Shown in pieces: positions 38,601 through 49,903 of a DNA stretch of 64,000 bases. The translations under genes and the position numbers were made by a program. Source of the stretch: Citrus sinensis (lineage: Eukaryota > Streptophyta > Magnoliopsida > Sapindales > Rutaceae); assembly GCF_022201045.2 (NCBI RefSeq), contig NC_068558.1:44605001-44669000 (forward strand). Direction: 5' to 3'. Within the stretch, counting starts at the first letter, position 1, and each line of letters begins with the position of its first letter. The notes beneath the pieces are model-generated. The model did not search any database. It saw only the letters and a list, made by a program, of their open reading frames with translations, and had not been told where the DNA came from.

Positions 38601-38920
38601 CCAAGATTATTAGCGATCGAGTCTTATTCAATCAAAAAATAATTTATCCGGTATTAGTGGATAATTTATGGGATTGAGTCAGAGTTGCATGTTATCCAAG
38701 AGTTTAATTAAATATGATAGAATAGAATAGAGTAGAACAAGCATTTGCCGTGGTGATGACAGCGATGACATCTCAAATGTAAAAAAGCAACAAAGGAAGC
38801 GACTATGGCTTACATTATGTGGTTCCCTCTGCCGAGAGCAATTGTTACTGTACCTTTTATCCAATGTCTGCAAATGGAAATTAAACATTCATGGATCAGA
38901 TCTAATGTGCTCATATTATG
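34061..38920. other. Gene desert, no feature beyond simple repeats
   Basis: AT-rich DNA with no convincing exon. Simple repeats include a (CT)n tract at about 35634-35663, a (GT)n tract at about 36477-36495, (ATA/ATT) triplets at 35140-35158 and several 14-18 nt A or T runs. No RNA gene found. Confidence 0.4.
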
Positions 38921-39532
38921 ATGATCGATACTCTCACGTGACTCCATAGTTAATCTTTAAGCTCATATGTTCTCAGTGTTATTATTATTATATATGGCAC
39001 GAGAAGTTGGTAGCTAAATTGTTATTATTCTTATTCTTATTATTATTATTACTTCTACTAATACCAAAGAATGTTATATTGGAATATAAATGCTTACAAT
39101 GTAAGATTTTAATTGCAATTTGTAACAGATAAGAGATCTCATAGCGGAAAACTTTAAAACATATGTACGTTCGTGTTTGGATCGAATGGACTGTTCTGTG
39201 TCCAGTACTTTTTGTGAGGGAGTAGTGATGATCAATACTCTCACACGACGCCATAGTTAATCTTTAAGCTCATATGTTTACAGTGTTATTATTATTATAT
39301 ATGGCACGAGAAGTTGGTAGCTAAATTATTATTAGTCTTATTATTATTATTACTTCTACTAATACCAAAGAATGTTATCTTGGAATATAAATGCTTACAA
39401 TGTAAGATTTTAATTGCAATTTGTAACAGATAAGAGATCTCATAGCGGAAAACTTTAAACATATGTACGTTCGTGTTTGGATCGAATGGACTGTTCTGTG
39501 TCCCGTACTTTTTGTGAGGGAGTAGTGATGAT
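38921..39532. repeat. Tandem direct duplication, two units of about 0.3 kb
   Basis: Unit 1 (about 38921-39227) and unit 2 (about 39228-39532) are almost identical. Both run from ATGATC(G/A)ATACTCTCAC, through a TTATTA microsatellite and TACTTCTACTAATACC, to TTTTTGTGAGGGAGTAG. Differences are a few substitutions and length changes in the TTATTA tract. High identity indicates a recent duplication. There is no open reading frame through the unit and no known RNA was recognised. Confidence 0.9.
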
Positions 39533-41029
39533 ATTTGTCAACACAAAATGTGGGCTTGTTGGAAAGACTGTTCTAGCATGACGACCATCACTCGATGTTA
39601 ATCAACACCATCGGATCCAACCCAAATACTTTGGAGTAGTTGCTTAGTTTTGCTGCTGAACTTGGGCTGACCAGCATCCAGTACGAGCCCACTTAATCCG
39701 TGAAAGAAAGCCCCAACTTCCCTTTGCTAGTGGCCCCCCAAACAAGTCAGTAGTCAATCTATCAGTTGCCGCAAATTGCATGCGTAGTAGAATTGAGGAA
39801 AGAAGCACCTCGAAGTTAAAATGGCCAACTAGCCAAGCAATGTGTAATTTGATCTCTGCTGAACCTAGAAACACTGTTACTAAAAGAGCTTCTTTCCATA
39901 ACCAAATTGAAAGTAAGCAACTGCCCAGGCACCGAACGTAAGCACTAATTCACCAAACTTCCAGCCGCTCCATTAACATTATATATTATTATTAACATCT
40001 ATTTGACAATATTGGTCGCAGAGCACCTTGGTAACGAAATGAGTTTGCCAGCAACATACCTCAGTTCATACTTAATGACCAGAATAGCTCCGGTTCCATT
40101 AGGAGGAAACTAACCTTTGGAAAGTTAATTGCATACAAGAATCACAGTAGTATGAAACGGTAAGACATTTTATAAGCTGAACAGGGTTGGGGGAATGTTA
40201 GCACTTAGCAGCAGCACCAGCATCCCAGCAAGGACAGAATTAATTTACACTATGGACTTGTTTCTAATGATCTCCAAAGGAGTAGAAACTCTCAGTTATG
40301 CAGCTCTACTCACACCAAGCAACTAAAGATATTGATGTATGATATACATGTATCCGCTAATATCAGGTAGAATTAGCTATATTTTCAGTAAAAGGTCTCA
40401 TCTTTGTCATTTTCTTTGTTGCTTGCATTAGCTGAAAGCGAAGACCAGCTTGTAAGTACTAACTACTAAGTGGTATCTTACTTTTGTTGCTGGGGTAACC
40501 ATAACTGGGGAAATGAACATCGTTGTGTGTTTCCTTTTATGATTGACCTTGAACTGGGAATATGGTCACTAGGCAGAGCCAATGACCACAAGCTGACACT
40601 CAACATTCATCTGGACATTCTTTCAACAAAGCAGGTGTAGTCTTTTAACTTCCACTTATGAGCCACGAACCCCAAAAAAGAATAGGTCAATATCAGATCA
40701 CTTATACAGAAGAAAAAGGGAAAAACAAGAAGTAGCCGCTGACATATAGAAGAAAGAAGCTACTCTGTTAGTGGTGTTAGAAGTGTACATGGATCAGGGA
40801 ATAATGGTACAAGGTTTGGAAAAAAAAGGCAAAAGGTTGAAATGGTTGAATCAAGGGGCAGAATGATTGCAGAAACTTCAGTGAAGAAGGTAAAAGAAGA
40901 AAACACCACAATAGACTTGGAGTAACTTTTCCTGGCCAAGAGAACCAAATACTATTTTATAAAACTGTAAATGTTAAGAAAGGCATGAAAACAAAGTATT
41001 TTGTTCTTATGGATGTTCTTAGTGACAAT

Positions 41030-41039
<10 letters not shown>
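39533..41039. other. Intergenic DNA, no gene recognised
   Basis: Base composition is more even here than in neighbouring stretches, and short frames exist on the minus strand at 39644-39874 and 40760-40948. Neither has a recognisable product, and both lack supporting splice structure. Confidence 0.35.
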
Positions 41040-41060
<21 letters not shown>

Positions 41061-41068
41061 GGGTGGGG
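41030..41068 (+). repeat. Homopolymer T then G run (24 G)
   Basis: A T run ending at 41039 is followed by 24 consecutive G (41040-41063), one T and GGGG (41065-41068). Long G runs are rare in plant genomes and could form a G-quadruplex. The exact length is uncertain because such runs are prone to sequencing error. Confidence 0.8.
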
Positions 41069-43352
41069 ATTCATCACTTCACTATAACGGCAAAGATTTT
41101 TTTAACCGTATCTCATTGTATTTGCAAGAGCGTTGACACATAAAATTCCTTGTCTGAACACAATAATTTATTCATCTGAATAAAAGGCTTATTTTAGGAT
41201 TTAATGGTTTAAATAACAATTTTTAGATGTGACTCCCCTGATCTTAATTTATATTTTGTTTTGTCTCAGTGATTTGTAATTCCAGGACAACCGGTGAGTA
41301 TTATAAGATTTTGCCGCCATTAAAAGTGACTTTGTCGCTGGACTATTATCACAATATTTCATTAAAGAAATAACTTCAATGATGCCAGTTCTCTGTCTGT
41401 GAAAACCCATCCTTTTATTGCCAATTGAAAAGACAAATATTCAAAAACTCACTTGGCCGGTTCACAGACAAGTAAGTAACTTTCTTCTTTCACAGATTTC
41501 GGGAGTAGCTAGGAAAATATAACATCGTTTTGAAAAATATGATGGGATGTAGGCTTGACTTGGCCCTCCTCTACTCCAACTTGAGACGTCCTTTATGCTT
41601 ATGGAAATAAACAACTAAATACAATATAACAAGGCCAGTTCTTTACTGTAACGGCTATGATGAAATTGCGTAAACAAATCTCAACTCATGGCTTACAGAT
41701 ATTCTTGAAAATGCTTCTCATTTTCAGAAACAACAACATGCATTTATTGCGAGGAATAGAATGGAATTAAAGAAGACAAGCTTTTTGTTTTCAATTGAAT
41801 AATTTAAACTCCAGACCAACTAACTAGAAGTTAATATGATGAGGTTCTCGTCAATGGGCAAACAACAAGGCACAACTTTTAACAGCATGAAGCCATGATA
41901 CACTGCCAAGGAAATGCTTAAATTAAGTAATCAACAGCAGTAACGTTCACTTGAAGGGAAGGGCACCCAAAAAAAAGGGTGAAAAAAAGCAAGAGAAATG
42001 TCGTTTATGGCTACAAATATCCCAGACAATGAGACATAGACCATGAAAATGAAAATGTGAGCTCATTTGAATTATAATAATCAGTTGAGGCTACAACCAC
42101 AGACATTGCTAATTATTTTAATATCAATTAGATGTCACGAATGCTCCCGGAACCCACCTAAAATGTCTTATTATTGTCAGAAGAGCAGCTTAAATCAACT
42201 AAACAACACATTATAAGTGAATAATCAAGAAATCACTGGTCTAATAGATTGAATAATCTAAGCATTTAGATTCCCATAGCATTTTGCACCCCAATGACAT
42301 AATATCTCATTAATTCTCCAATGATCAAGTGAGGCTTATTGATGCTACAATAAAAAAATGTTGTTTGGCAGACAAAAGACTAGGCTCAACATATCACATC
42401 ATGATAAGGAAATTTGTTTTCAGAGAAAGCATCTAGGACATCATAGACCGGCTCTACAATATCTGATTCAATCAAAAACCAAACGAAGTCCACGGCTGTA
42501 GGGGCTGTCATATTTATTCAGTACTTACTTGGGAATTAGGATAGATGCTTCACTCATTGCAACAAATGCTAAATCAATAGTTTAGAGATTCAGCAATTCG
42601 GAAAAAGAAACTAATTACATAGCCTTAATTTAGTACTACCTCTCTATAATGATGAAGAAACAAATCTAGTAGTACATGGTGTTAATTTTGTGCTCGACTA
42701 TCTGTTGTGGATGCCAAATTATTGAAAACTTACACATTAATTTCAACCCAACAAACTGTAGACTACAATCTAAGATGATTCTCAGAGATCTGGTCATAGA
42801 TTGATAGAATAATCACATTTGTTTTCATCTTATGTGGTGTGACATATTTATCATGTCGTACATAGGCATAAAGTAACAGCCTCCATGCTCATAATCAACC
42901 AACCTAGGTGTCGGTGATTAAGCAAAATAGGTCTTAAATTTTAGGGCGAAAAAGAAATAAAAAATCTGTTCAAAATGGTCCCTACAAGGCTACAATGAAA
43001 AGTTAACAAGAACAATTAGTCAGGAAATTAAAGTGGTGTTTGATGTTAAAGAAAATCAAACGGGCAATAGGAAGCACCTTTTCGTCTTAAATGCGACATG
43101 TATGGCTCCATATTCAAACAAGCCATCATTGACTTGTTCTTCATCCTCTCATTTTCAAAGTCCCTGTCCCTACCATCCCTTCTCAGCCAAACCTAAACCA
43201 ACAATTAAACATTAAGTTAATCCATTTTATTAATTAACATAATTTGATACCAATATTAAAACAAATTAAACAAAAACAAAAGAAAAAGCAACTGCTACAC
43301 ACCCTCTTCATCTTCTTCAAGTTGAGAGAAAACAAAGGGGGTTACACTGACA
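41069..43352. other. Intergenic DNA upstream of the MSP-ankyrin gene
   Basis: No gene recognised. An open stretch at 43033-43215 has no recognisable product and more likely belongs to the promoter or 5' UTR of the following gene. Confidence 0.4.
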
Positions 43353-44774
43353 ATGGACCGGTTAGTGGAAGCAGATATAAAAGAAGTTGAAATAGCTTTC
43401 AAGAGAGGCCAAAAGTGCACCAAAACGTTTCGTTTAACCAATTTGATGCACACCATGGCTGTTGCTGTCTCTTTGACAACAACGGACCAATCTCTCTTCT
43501 CTTTTGATAAACTTTTCTCCATAATCCCACCGCTGTCCTCTTCATCATACACTCTGATACTCTTTCAACCCTCCGATCATCCCCCTCTCTCCAATCCCAA
43601 CGACGCCGTCGTCGTCAAATCGTCCATGCTTCCCCTCGGCAAAGCCCACCACGAAGATCTCCGCCGTCTGTTCTCAAAGCGCGGGCCCCACATATTCAGA
43701 GACGCCACGCTTCCCATCTCCTTTGTGGGCCCCCACGTGGCTGAGTTCCTCATCTCTCGGCGTACACATATACCGGATCTCGCTTCCTTTTTTGACAAAG
43801 CGGTTTCTGGTTGCTCCGCTTCTCAGCTCTCGTCGTTACTAGAAAACGCCATCGTTTCTGGAAATGGAGACTTGGTCACGAGCTTGATTGACAACGGCGC
43901 TGATGTGAATCACAAGGATTCTGATGGGCGGTCCATGATTTCTTTAGCTGTTAAAGCTGGAAACGTCGATGTTGTTGATGTACTGATCGCTTCTGGATGT
44001 CAAATCGATGATTCGAATGATCGTGTGCTGCACGAGGCAGCGGCGATTGGTAGGGTGGATTTAATAGAGGCTTTGATTTCAGCTTTTGCAAGTATTGATG
44101 TGAATTCGGTTGATTCAAACGGCACAAGCCCAATCCACGTTGCCGCGAGTAAGGGACACGCGCGAGTGATTCAGTACTTCGGGTCTCTCACCGGAGCTAG
44201 AAAACCGGATGTGTTCGATAAAAACGGGGCAAGTCCGCTTCACCTAGCCGCCGAAAACGGCCATTTGGACGCCGTCAAATGCTTGTTACATAATCCGAAC
44301 TACGTTAAATACGCCGTTAACAAAGACGGCAAGACTGCCTTCGCGCTGGCGGTTGAGAACGGCCACTCGCATTTGTACGACTTGCTGCAACTGGGAGACG
44401 CGCTGCATCGCGCGGCGAGAGTGGACGACGTTCGCGCAATGAAGAGTTGCCTTGCGGAAGGGGCTAGCGTTAACGGGAGGGATCAGAATGGATGGACGGC
44501 GTTGCATAGAGCGGCGTTTAAGGGCAAAATCGAGAGCGTGAATATTTTACTTAACAATGGGGCGAAGGTGGACGTTGTTGACGACGCTGGGTACACGCCG
44601 TTACACTGCGCCGTTATGGCGGGGCACGTGGAAGTTGCGTTGGTGTTGATCGCGCGTGGGGCCAGAGCCAATTTGAAGAGCCTAAAGCGATTGGTCCCGT
44701 TGAATTTGGATTGTTTTAAGAATCATCCATCTTTGCTTGTTCATCAGCAGCCTTTGTGTCGAGAAAAAGAATGA
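43353..44774 (+). CDS. MSP-domain plus ankyrin-repeat protein (VAPYRIN-like), single exon
   Basis: Encodes 473 residues from ATG 43353 without introns. Residues 1 to about 130 resemble the Major Sperm Protein/VAP domain, starting MDRLVEADIKEVEIAFKRGQ, as in VAPYRIN. From about 150 onward there are roughly nine ankyrin repeats. The clearest are GTSPIHVAASKGHARVIQYF, GASPLHLAAENGHLDAVKCL, GWTALHRAAFKGKIESVNIL and GYTPLHCAVMAGHVEVALVL. The segment LGDALHRAARVDDVRAMKSC, then NGRDQNGWTALHRAAFKGK, is close to VAPYRIN. VAPYRIN supports membrane trafficking during arbuscular mycorrhizal and rhizobial infection. This protein ends soon after the last repeat, shorter than canonical VAPYRIN (about 540 residues). 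It is better called VAPYRIN-like, and a symbiotic role is not established. The closing segment (LVHQQPLCREKE) is not repeat-like. Confidence 0.85.
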   Translation: MDRLVEADIKEVEIAFKRGQKCTKTFRLTNLMHTMAVAVSLTTTDQSLFSFDKLFSIIPPLSSSSYTLILFQPSDHPPLSNPNDAVVVKSSMLPLGKAHHEDLRRLFSKRGPHIFRDATLPISFVGPHVAEFLISRRTHIPDLASFFDKAVSGCSASQLSSLLENAIVSGNGDLVTSLIDNGADVNHKDSDGRSMISLAVKAGNVDVVDVLIASGCQIDDSNDRVLHEAAAIGRVDLIEALISAFASIDVNSVDSNGTSPIHVAASKGHARVIQYFGSLTGARKPDVFDKNGASPLHLAAENGHLDAVKCLLHNPNYVKYAVNKDGKTAFALAVENGHSHLYDLLQLGDALHRAARVDDVRAMKSCLAEGASVNGRDQNGWTALHRAAFKGKIESVNILLNNGAKVDVVDDAGYTPLHCAVMAGHVEVALVLIARGARANLKSLKRLVPLNLDCFKNHPSLLVHQQPLCREKE

Positions 44775-45015
44775 GGTTGAAAATCGAGATGGTGACCGTG
44801 TTAGTTCAATTTGTAATTTGTATATAGTTTTTGGACAATGTAACGAATCCCTCCATTACTCTCGTCTCGTTTATACTTTGGGGATCGAATAAGTTTAACA
44901 GCTTATGAATGAAATGAGATTTTGCTCGAGTGATTACTTCATTTTTTTTTTAGCTTTTGGCTTCTGGCAAATTGAAACATTTTAAAGGGGCGTCTGGACT
45001 CAGGACCTCTGTCTT

Positions 45016-45387
45016 AAGTTGAAAATGGTCGCTGCTTGGGCTTGTGGTCCAGTGGTGAATCATTACTCTTAAAGTTAAGTATGATTATAAGGGCAATGGT
45101 TCGAGTCTCCACAAACTCAATCTCTCTCAATTAAACATAATTGTGTGGAGATTACTTATAATATCTTTTTTCTTTGTGAAATGCGAGTGGAATAGAGACA
45201 TCTCTCATCCGTGAGGGGTATTTAGCTGTGCATGTACTTCACAGAATAAAAATATAATAATATAAGTCTCATGTATATATCTAATTGTAAATATCAGTGT
45301 AATAATATGTTGTCACAGCAGCTGTATATATCTCTGTGTAATACAGTCACATGATGTTTAATCAGTTAAAAAAAGTTGAAAATGGTC
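45016..45387 (+). mobile_element. tRNA-derived SINE with perfect 15-bp target duplication
   Basis: The 15-bp sequence AAGTTGAAAATGGTC flanks the insert exactly, at 45016-45030 and 45373-45387. The insert (45031-45372) starts with a tRNA-like head. Its A box TGGTCCAGTGG is at 45045-45055 and its B box GGTTCGAGTCT at 45098-45108, the internal RNA polymerase III promoter. A short tRNA-unrelated body follows and the insert ends in an A run (about 45367-45372). These are the marks of a SINE inserted by target-primed reverse transcription. It lies 250 bp beyond the stop codon of the MSP-ankyrin gene. The tRNA-like head does not fold into a full tRNA. Confidence 0.85.
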
Positions 45388-46428
45388 CGGTACAACGTGT
45401 ACTTTTTCATACTCGTCAACTTAATGGACTGAGTATGCATACAGGAGCATGCACAAAATTAAGAGATAAATATTTCACTAAAATAGTTGGAGTGATAAAA
45501 TGGAGAGTAGTTAAATTTAGTGGAGAAAAAAAAAATTAATGAAAATAATATTAACTTATTTGTATTTTTTAAGGGAATTTCTTTTTTACTTTTCTATTTG
45601 CTACATAGTTAAGTAAATATGCATTTAAAAATAAAATTTAGAAGTTTTTTAGTGATTCTTTAATAAGCATGGATCTATATTATATGTCTAGTGACTCCTT
45701 TAATTGTACTTAATAATAGAGTAAGGATGTGGTAAAAGCTATAGGTTCAAATTTGACAAGGGATTTTTTAGCCTCTTTTTTAAAAGTAGTCAAGTGGTAG
45801 TATTCAAATTGAAATGGAAAATAAAAATAGTGTTGATTTGTAATTAAAAAAAATGTAAACAACCGTATAATAATATAATTCTAAACTTTTGAATTAAATA
45901 AGTTGTAAGAATATAGAAATTAGAATAGTATTTCTACAGTAAAAAAATTGCAAAGAAAGACACTTTCACTTTTCAGTTCATCAATAATCTAAAAATCGAC
46001 TACACATTAGAAAATAAACTTTAAATTTTCATTGCCAAAGTACTCTCTCAATCACACTTTTTCATGCTTTAACTTCCACATTCACAATAATTACATCATC
46101 TCTCAAAGTCAAAGCGAGTCATTAGCAAAGTATTAACAATAAAATAAAGTGTATGCTATGACATATATAATATCATGTATTAACTAACAAACAAAAATAA
46201 AAAGGATAAATTTTGAACTATTTTTTAATTTTAATTTTACTTTTTTCGTGAACCATTAAACCAAACCAAATAAAAAACCAAATGGTTTAGAATTTCTGAA
46301 CCATTTAGTTTTTTTGCTCCGAACCAAACCGAACTAAATTGTCATAATACGGTTCGGTTCAAACTGAACCGAACCAAATGCCCACCCCTAAATTACTTAG
46401 CCTGATATCACCCATATTACTACCAAAT

Positions 46429-46476
<48 letters not shown>

Positions 46477-47222
46477 GGTACTGAACTTGAACCTTTTCCT
46501 TTCATATTTAGAGAGATAAAAATGAGATGCACTCGATTATACATCTTCTTGCTTATGTAGAAGATACCAAGAGGAAATAGTTGCTTCTTCAAATTTGCTT
46601 CTTGTTTAAGGTTACCCTAAAATGACATCCTAAAAACACTCCTCTACTTACCTTTTTTTTTTTTTTTGAGAATAGGATTAAAAGAAATTTCATTAATCCA
46701 CCCTATTTTTTTTATTTTTTAAATAAAAATGAGAGTAAGTTAAAATTTACAATAATTTAAAAAAATATTTTGAAGATTATCAGTTTGTTGGAAGAGAAAT
46801 CCGAAATTTACATTCTTGTTTTCGATGATTGACAGGATAATTGCATTTAAATGTGGCAAACCATGGGTAATCGATGACCCTGCGGATCAAGGCTGTGTCC
46901 AAGTCCAACAGTGTGAACCTCCATCACAATTCAAAACAACGGATAGATGGGGTGCAAAATGAGAATACGGGGGCTAAGTAGTATCTGCTTCCCATTGGGC
47001 CAGCAGTGATCTTCCGATGCCTTTTCACCGCAACAAGAAACAGAACACTTTGACCAGTTGACTTTTCCAAATTTTAGAAACGACATCGTAAGGTACAAAG
47101 AAAATAAAAGTACTATAATTGGCAAAATTTTTATGTTTCCCGCTCAAACTTTTATTTTTAAATAAAAAGCACCCGCTGTGCCACGCTGGCAATCCTTGAA
47201 AAATCAAAACCGCGAGTTACAA
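45388..47222. other. Intergenic DNA with simple repeats and a possible MITE end
   Basis: A (TC)n tract at 46431-46463 runs into (TA)n at 46463-46476. The stretch 46250-46389 is rich in AACCAAA and GGTTCGGTTC words and ends ATGCCCACCCCTA. This looks like one terminus of a hAT-type MITE (GGGGTGGGCAT in reverse); I could not find the other end. No gene. Confidence 0.4.
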
Positions 47223-47240
47223 CCACGTCATTGATCCGCG
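47223..47240 (+). promoter_or_regulatory. Plant histone-promoter type I element (hexamer plus octamer)
   Basis: CCACGTCATTGATCCGCG combines the ACGTCA hexamer with the reverse-complement octamer GATCCGCG, spaced as in the type I element of plant histone gene promoters that drive S-phase expression. A CCAAT box (ACCAATCA) follows at about 47254-47261, then a TATA-like CTCTATATGAA at 47277-47287. The H2A.X start codon is at 47381, about 140 bp from the element. Confidence 0.8.
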
Positions 47241-47380
47241 AACGTCTCAAACAACCAATCAAAACGCATCCCTCATCTCTATATGAACCAAAAACAACCC
47301 AGCCACGTTCTCATCGCAAACCGCTTCGAATTTATTCAAAACTCTCAATCTTCCTCAAAAGAAAAACCCATTTCTCAACC

Positions 47381-47897
47381 ATGAGTTCAGAAGCTGCAGC
47401 AACCAAGGGTGGGCGGGGCAGGTCCAAGGACACGAAACCGGTGTCCAGATCCCACAAGGCCGGTCTCCAGTTCCCGGTTGGCCGTGTCGCTCGCTTCCTC
47501 AAGAAAGGCCGATACGCCCAGCGCGTCGGATCCGGCTCTCCCGTCTATCTTTCCGCCGTCCTTGAATACCTTGCTGCTGAGGTTCGTTCATATTTTTTTT
47601 CTCTCTTGTATGAAATTATAAACTGGCGTTTACTACTTATTAATTTTTTTTTCGTAATTTTTTTGAATTTGATAGGTTTTGGAGTTGGCTGGGAACGCGG
47701 CGAGGGACAACAAGAAGAACAGAATCATTCCAAGGCACATTCAGTTGGCTGTGAAAAACGACGAGGAGTTTAGCAAACTGCTTGGCTCTGTGACTATCGC
47801 TAATGGTGGTGTGTTGCCTAACATTCATCAGAACTTGCTGCCGAAGAAAGCTGCAGCACGGAAGGGCGAAATTGGATCCGTGTCTCAGGAGTTTTAG
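47381..47897 (+). CDS. H2A.X: Histone H2A.X (copy 1), two exons
   Basis: Exon 1 is 47381-47581 and exon 2 is 47676-47897, joined in phase 0 by a 94-bp GT-AG intron, giving 140 residues. The histone fold includes the diagnostic H2A segments [58 protein letters not shown] and NDEE (acidic patch). The C-terminus ends SQEF, with serine at residue 137. This is the ATM/ATR phosphorylation site that defines H2A.X and marks DNA double-strand breaks as gamma-H2A.X. The intron position within LAAE/VLEL is shared with the second copy. A canonical histone type I promoter element lies just upstream, so cell-cycle-dependent transcription is likely. Confidence 0.95.
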
Positions 47898-48490
47898 GGG
47901 TTTAATTAGGGATCTGGAATCTTCGATTTCGGGTTATGTTTATAAGTATGTAGTGAATTTGGGTTTTCACTTTCATATGTGTAAATCTCATTTTGGATAA
48001 TTGAGTAAAAATCCTGGGTTTCTTCGCTGATGATATTTGTAATTGGTAGGAACAATATTTTCAAATGAATCCATAGTTTGCTGCAAAGAATAGTTTTTTC
48101 ATTTCTCTTGTGTAATAGTTATCATTTGATGGGGCTGGTTGTAATTTTGATGTTGTCTCTGATTTAGTTCTGTTTCTCAGATTACAAGGTCATTCCTTAA
48201 TTCTTAATATTTGCTTTCGACTAAATGATTGTGAAGCCGCAAAGGATTATCCCACTGCTTACGGCTAATTTAATAGTGTTACTTTGATACTATTGTTTTG
48301 GGAAACAATTCCATAAACTGCACATCGGACGGGTGGCACTCAATTTAAACACAAGTTTTTTTTGAATGGTTAAGCAAAATAATATTTGACATTTTAAAAT
48401 TAATCAATTTTTTTTTATTGATTCACTTTGTGTGACTTTGTATCTAAATTTTCTTATTGGAGGGTGGCAAGATCAGAATGTTTAATTTTG
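47898..48490. other. 3' UTR of H2A.X copy 1 and spacer
   Basis: The transcript's 3' UTR probably covers the first 200-300 bp. The remainder up to the Mutator-like element at 48491 is AT-rich with no gene. Confidence 0.4.
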
Positions 48491-49277
48491 GGACTCACCT
48501 ATCGTGCAATGGTGGCACCATGCCACTACTTTTGTCTTTTCTGTGTAAAATTTTATGAAGCCCTTTCACTTATTTTTATTTGAACTTTATTTCACAAATA
48601 TTAAGTTTATTTCTCCCAAATTTGTGAATCTTTTAACGGCCGATCAATGGCAAATCAGCTTTTCCAGTGACTGTGGTTGGTCAGAAAAGATAGAGAGAAC
48701 TGTGGAGAACAAAACCCAAGTGGTGGCGTCATCGGAAATCGGAGAAACCGCGGCGAATTGAAGCGGGGATTCTATGATTTTTCACGGCTTTGATCGACAG
48801 TTTTCCGAATGCTTTACAGTGACAAGGATGACATGAAGATGATTGATGTCGTACAAGCTTCTAATCGGTACCAACCTTGGCTGGTGGAGTAGCCAGAAAC
48901 GGAAACAAAACTCGGGTCGGGTTGACCCGGTTATTTTTGCGACAAGGATGGCATAGAGATGATCGTCGTCGCACGATCTTCCAATCGGTGCCAACCTTGG
49001 TCGGTGGCATGGACGGAAATGGAAACGAAATTCGGGTCGGATTTGCCGGTATTTGTGATAAAGAGAGGGAGTATTGTGATAAAGGTGCAATATAGAAGAA
49101 AAATGTATAAATAGTAAATAGTATAATGTGCTAATTATAATGTTTATATGGATGCAATAGAAATTAATTTAATATTTATGAGGTAAAATTTAAATAAAAA
49201 TGAATGAAAGGGGTTCAATGAAATTTTACAACACTGCCGGCACAAAAGACAGAACCAGTGGTATCGTAGCTGGATCC
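48491..49277. mobile_element. Mutator-like non-autonomous element (copy 2), 9-bp target duplication
   Basis: The element (787 bp) is flanked by a perfect 9-bp duplication, TTAATTTTG, at 48482-48490 and 49278-49286. It starts GGACTCACCTATCG, and its end in reverse complement reads GGATCCAGCTACGA. The outer 70 bp on both sides are imperfect inverted repeats sharing CTTTTGTCTTTT and GTAAAATTT blocks. The interior is homologous, in opposite orientation, to the element at 2590-4532. It contains a tandem duplication of about 118 bp (about 48822-48940 and 48941-49050), each unit with GACAAGGATG and CCAACCTTGG. No transposase. The 9-bp duplication supports the Mutator-like assignment. Confidence 0.75.
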
Positions 49278-49286
49278 TTAATTTTG

Positions 49287-49903
49287 TCTAAATTTTGTTG
49301 AATTAATTTTTTTTTGGGAAAAGGAATTTATTTTATTAAATTAAAGATTGCAAAATTTTGATAGTAGAAATATGTTGGGTTCTTTGCTATAAAATATTTA
49401 AAATGTAAATTTTTGAAGGAGATTGGCTGATTGCAGAAGAAAGACGAGAGAAAAGTGACGGGACATGTGAGAAAAATGGGATATGTAGTGTTTTCACAAA
49501 ATTATTTAAAACATTAGAGACTTTATCGAAAACATCCAATTTCTAGGGTAAGAATCTTTCTTTTAATTTTGAATTTTAATGTTAGCAGTTAAATTAATTT
49601 TTCACTTTATTTATAATTAAATTAATATTTTGACTAAATTTGAAAAACAAAAAAAACAAAAGTCAAGAGAGGATCGGAATTCTACTGGTAAAGCACGCAG
49701 CTAGAAAAATGTCATCAAGAAAATAAAATAAAAAAGTGGTTTTCCAAGCTGGCAATCCGAGGGTTACCTTCCGAGCCAGCGAGAACAAACCACGCACGTC
49801 GCCTCCCTACATAAATAAACAGGGCTCTCCTTCCCTTCAATTCAATTTCAGAGCTTCACCAGAAAGCGCAAGCAAGAGAGCATTTGCATTATTTTGTCAA
49901 TCG
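49287..49903. other. H2A.X copy 2 upstream region
   Basis: This is AT-rich spacer up to about 49670, then a CG-richer stretch. A TATA-like ACATAAATA at 49809-49817 sits about 90 bp before the start codon. In contrast to copy 1, I find no octamer (CGCGGATC) or type I element here; only a CACGTCG at about 49795-49801 hints at an ACGT-core site. Confidence 0.45.

Noticed and set aside
39644-39874. Minus-strand frame of 76 codons
   Set aside because: No ATG-supported family, no splice context and no homology recognised.
43033-43215. Small gene upstream of the MSP-ankyrin gene
   Set aside because: Composition is ordinary, no recognisable product, and it probably lies in promoter DNA.
43951-44671. 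Antisense reading frames over the ankyrin gene
   Set aside because: They are shadows of the ankyrin coding bias with no recognisable product.
45040-45112. tRNA gene
   Set aside because: A and B boxes exist but the acceptor and anticodon stems do not pair. The 15-bp flanking duplication shows it is a SINE.
46359-46592. Small protein with an (RE)n run
   Set aside because: The run is the translation of the (TC)n microsatellite, not a gene.
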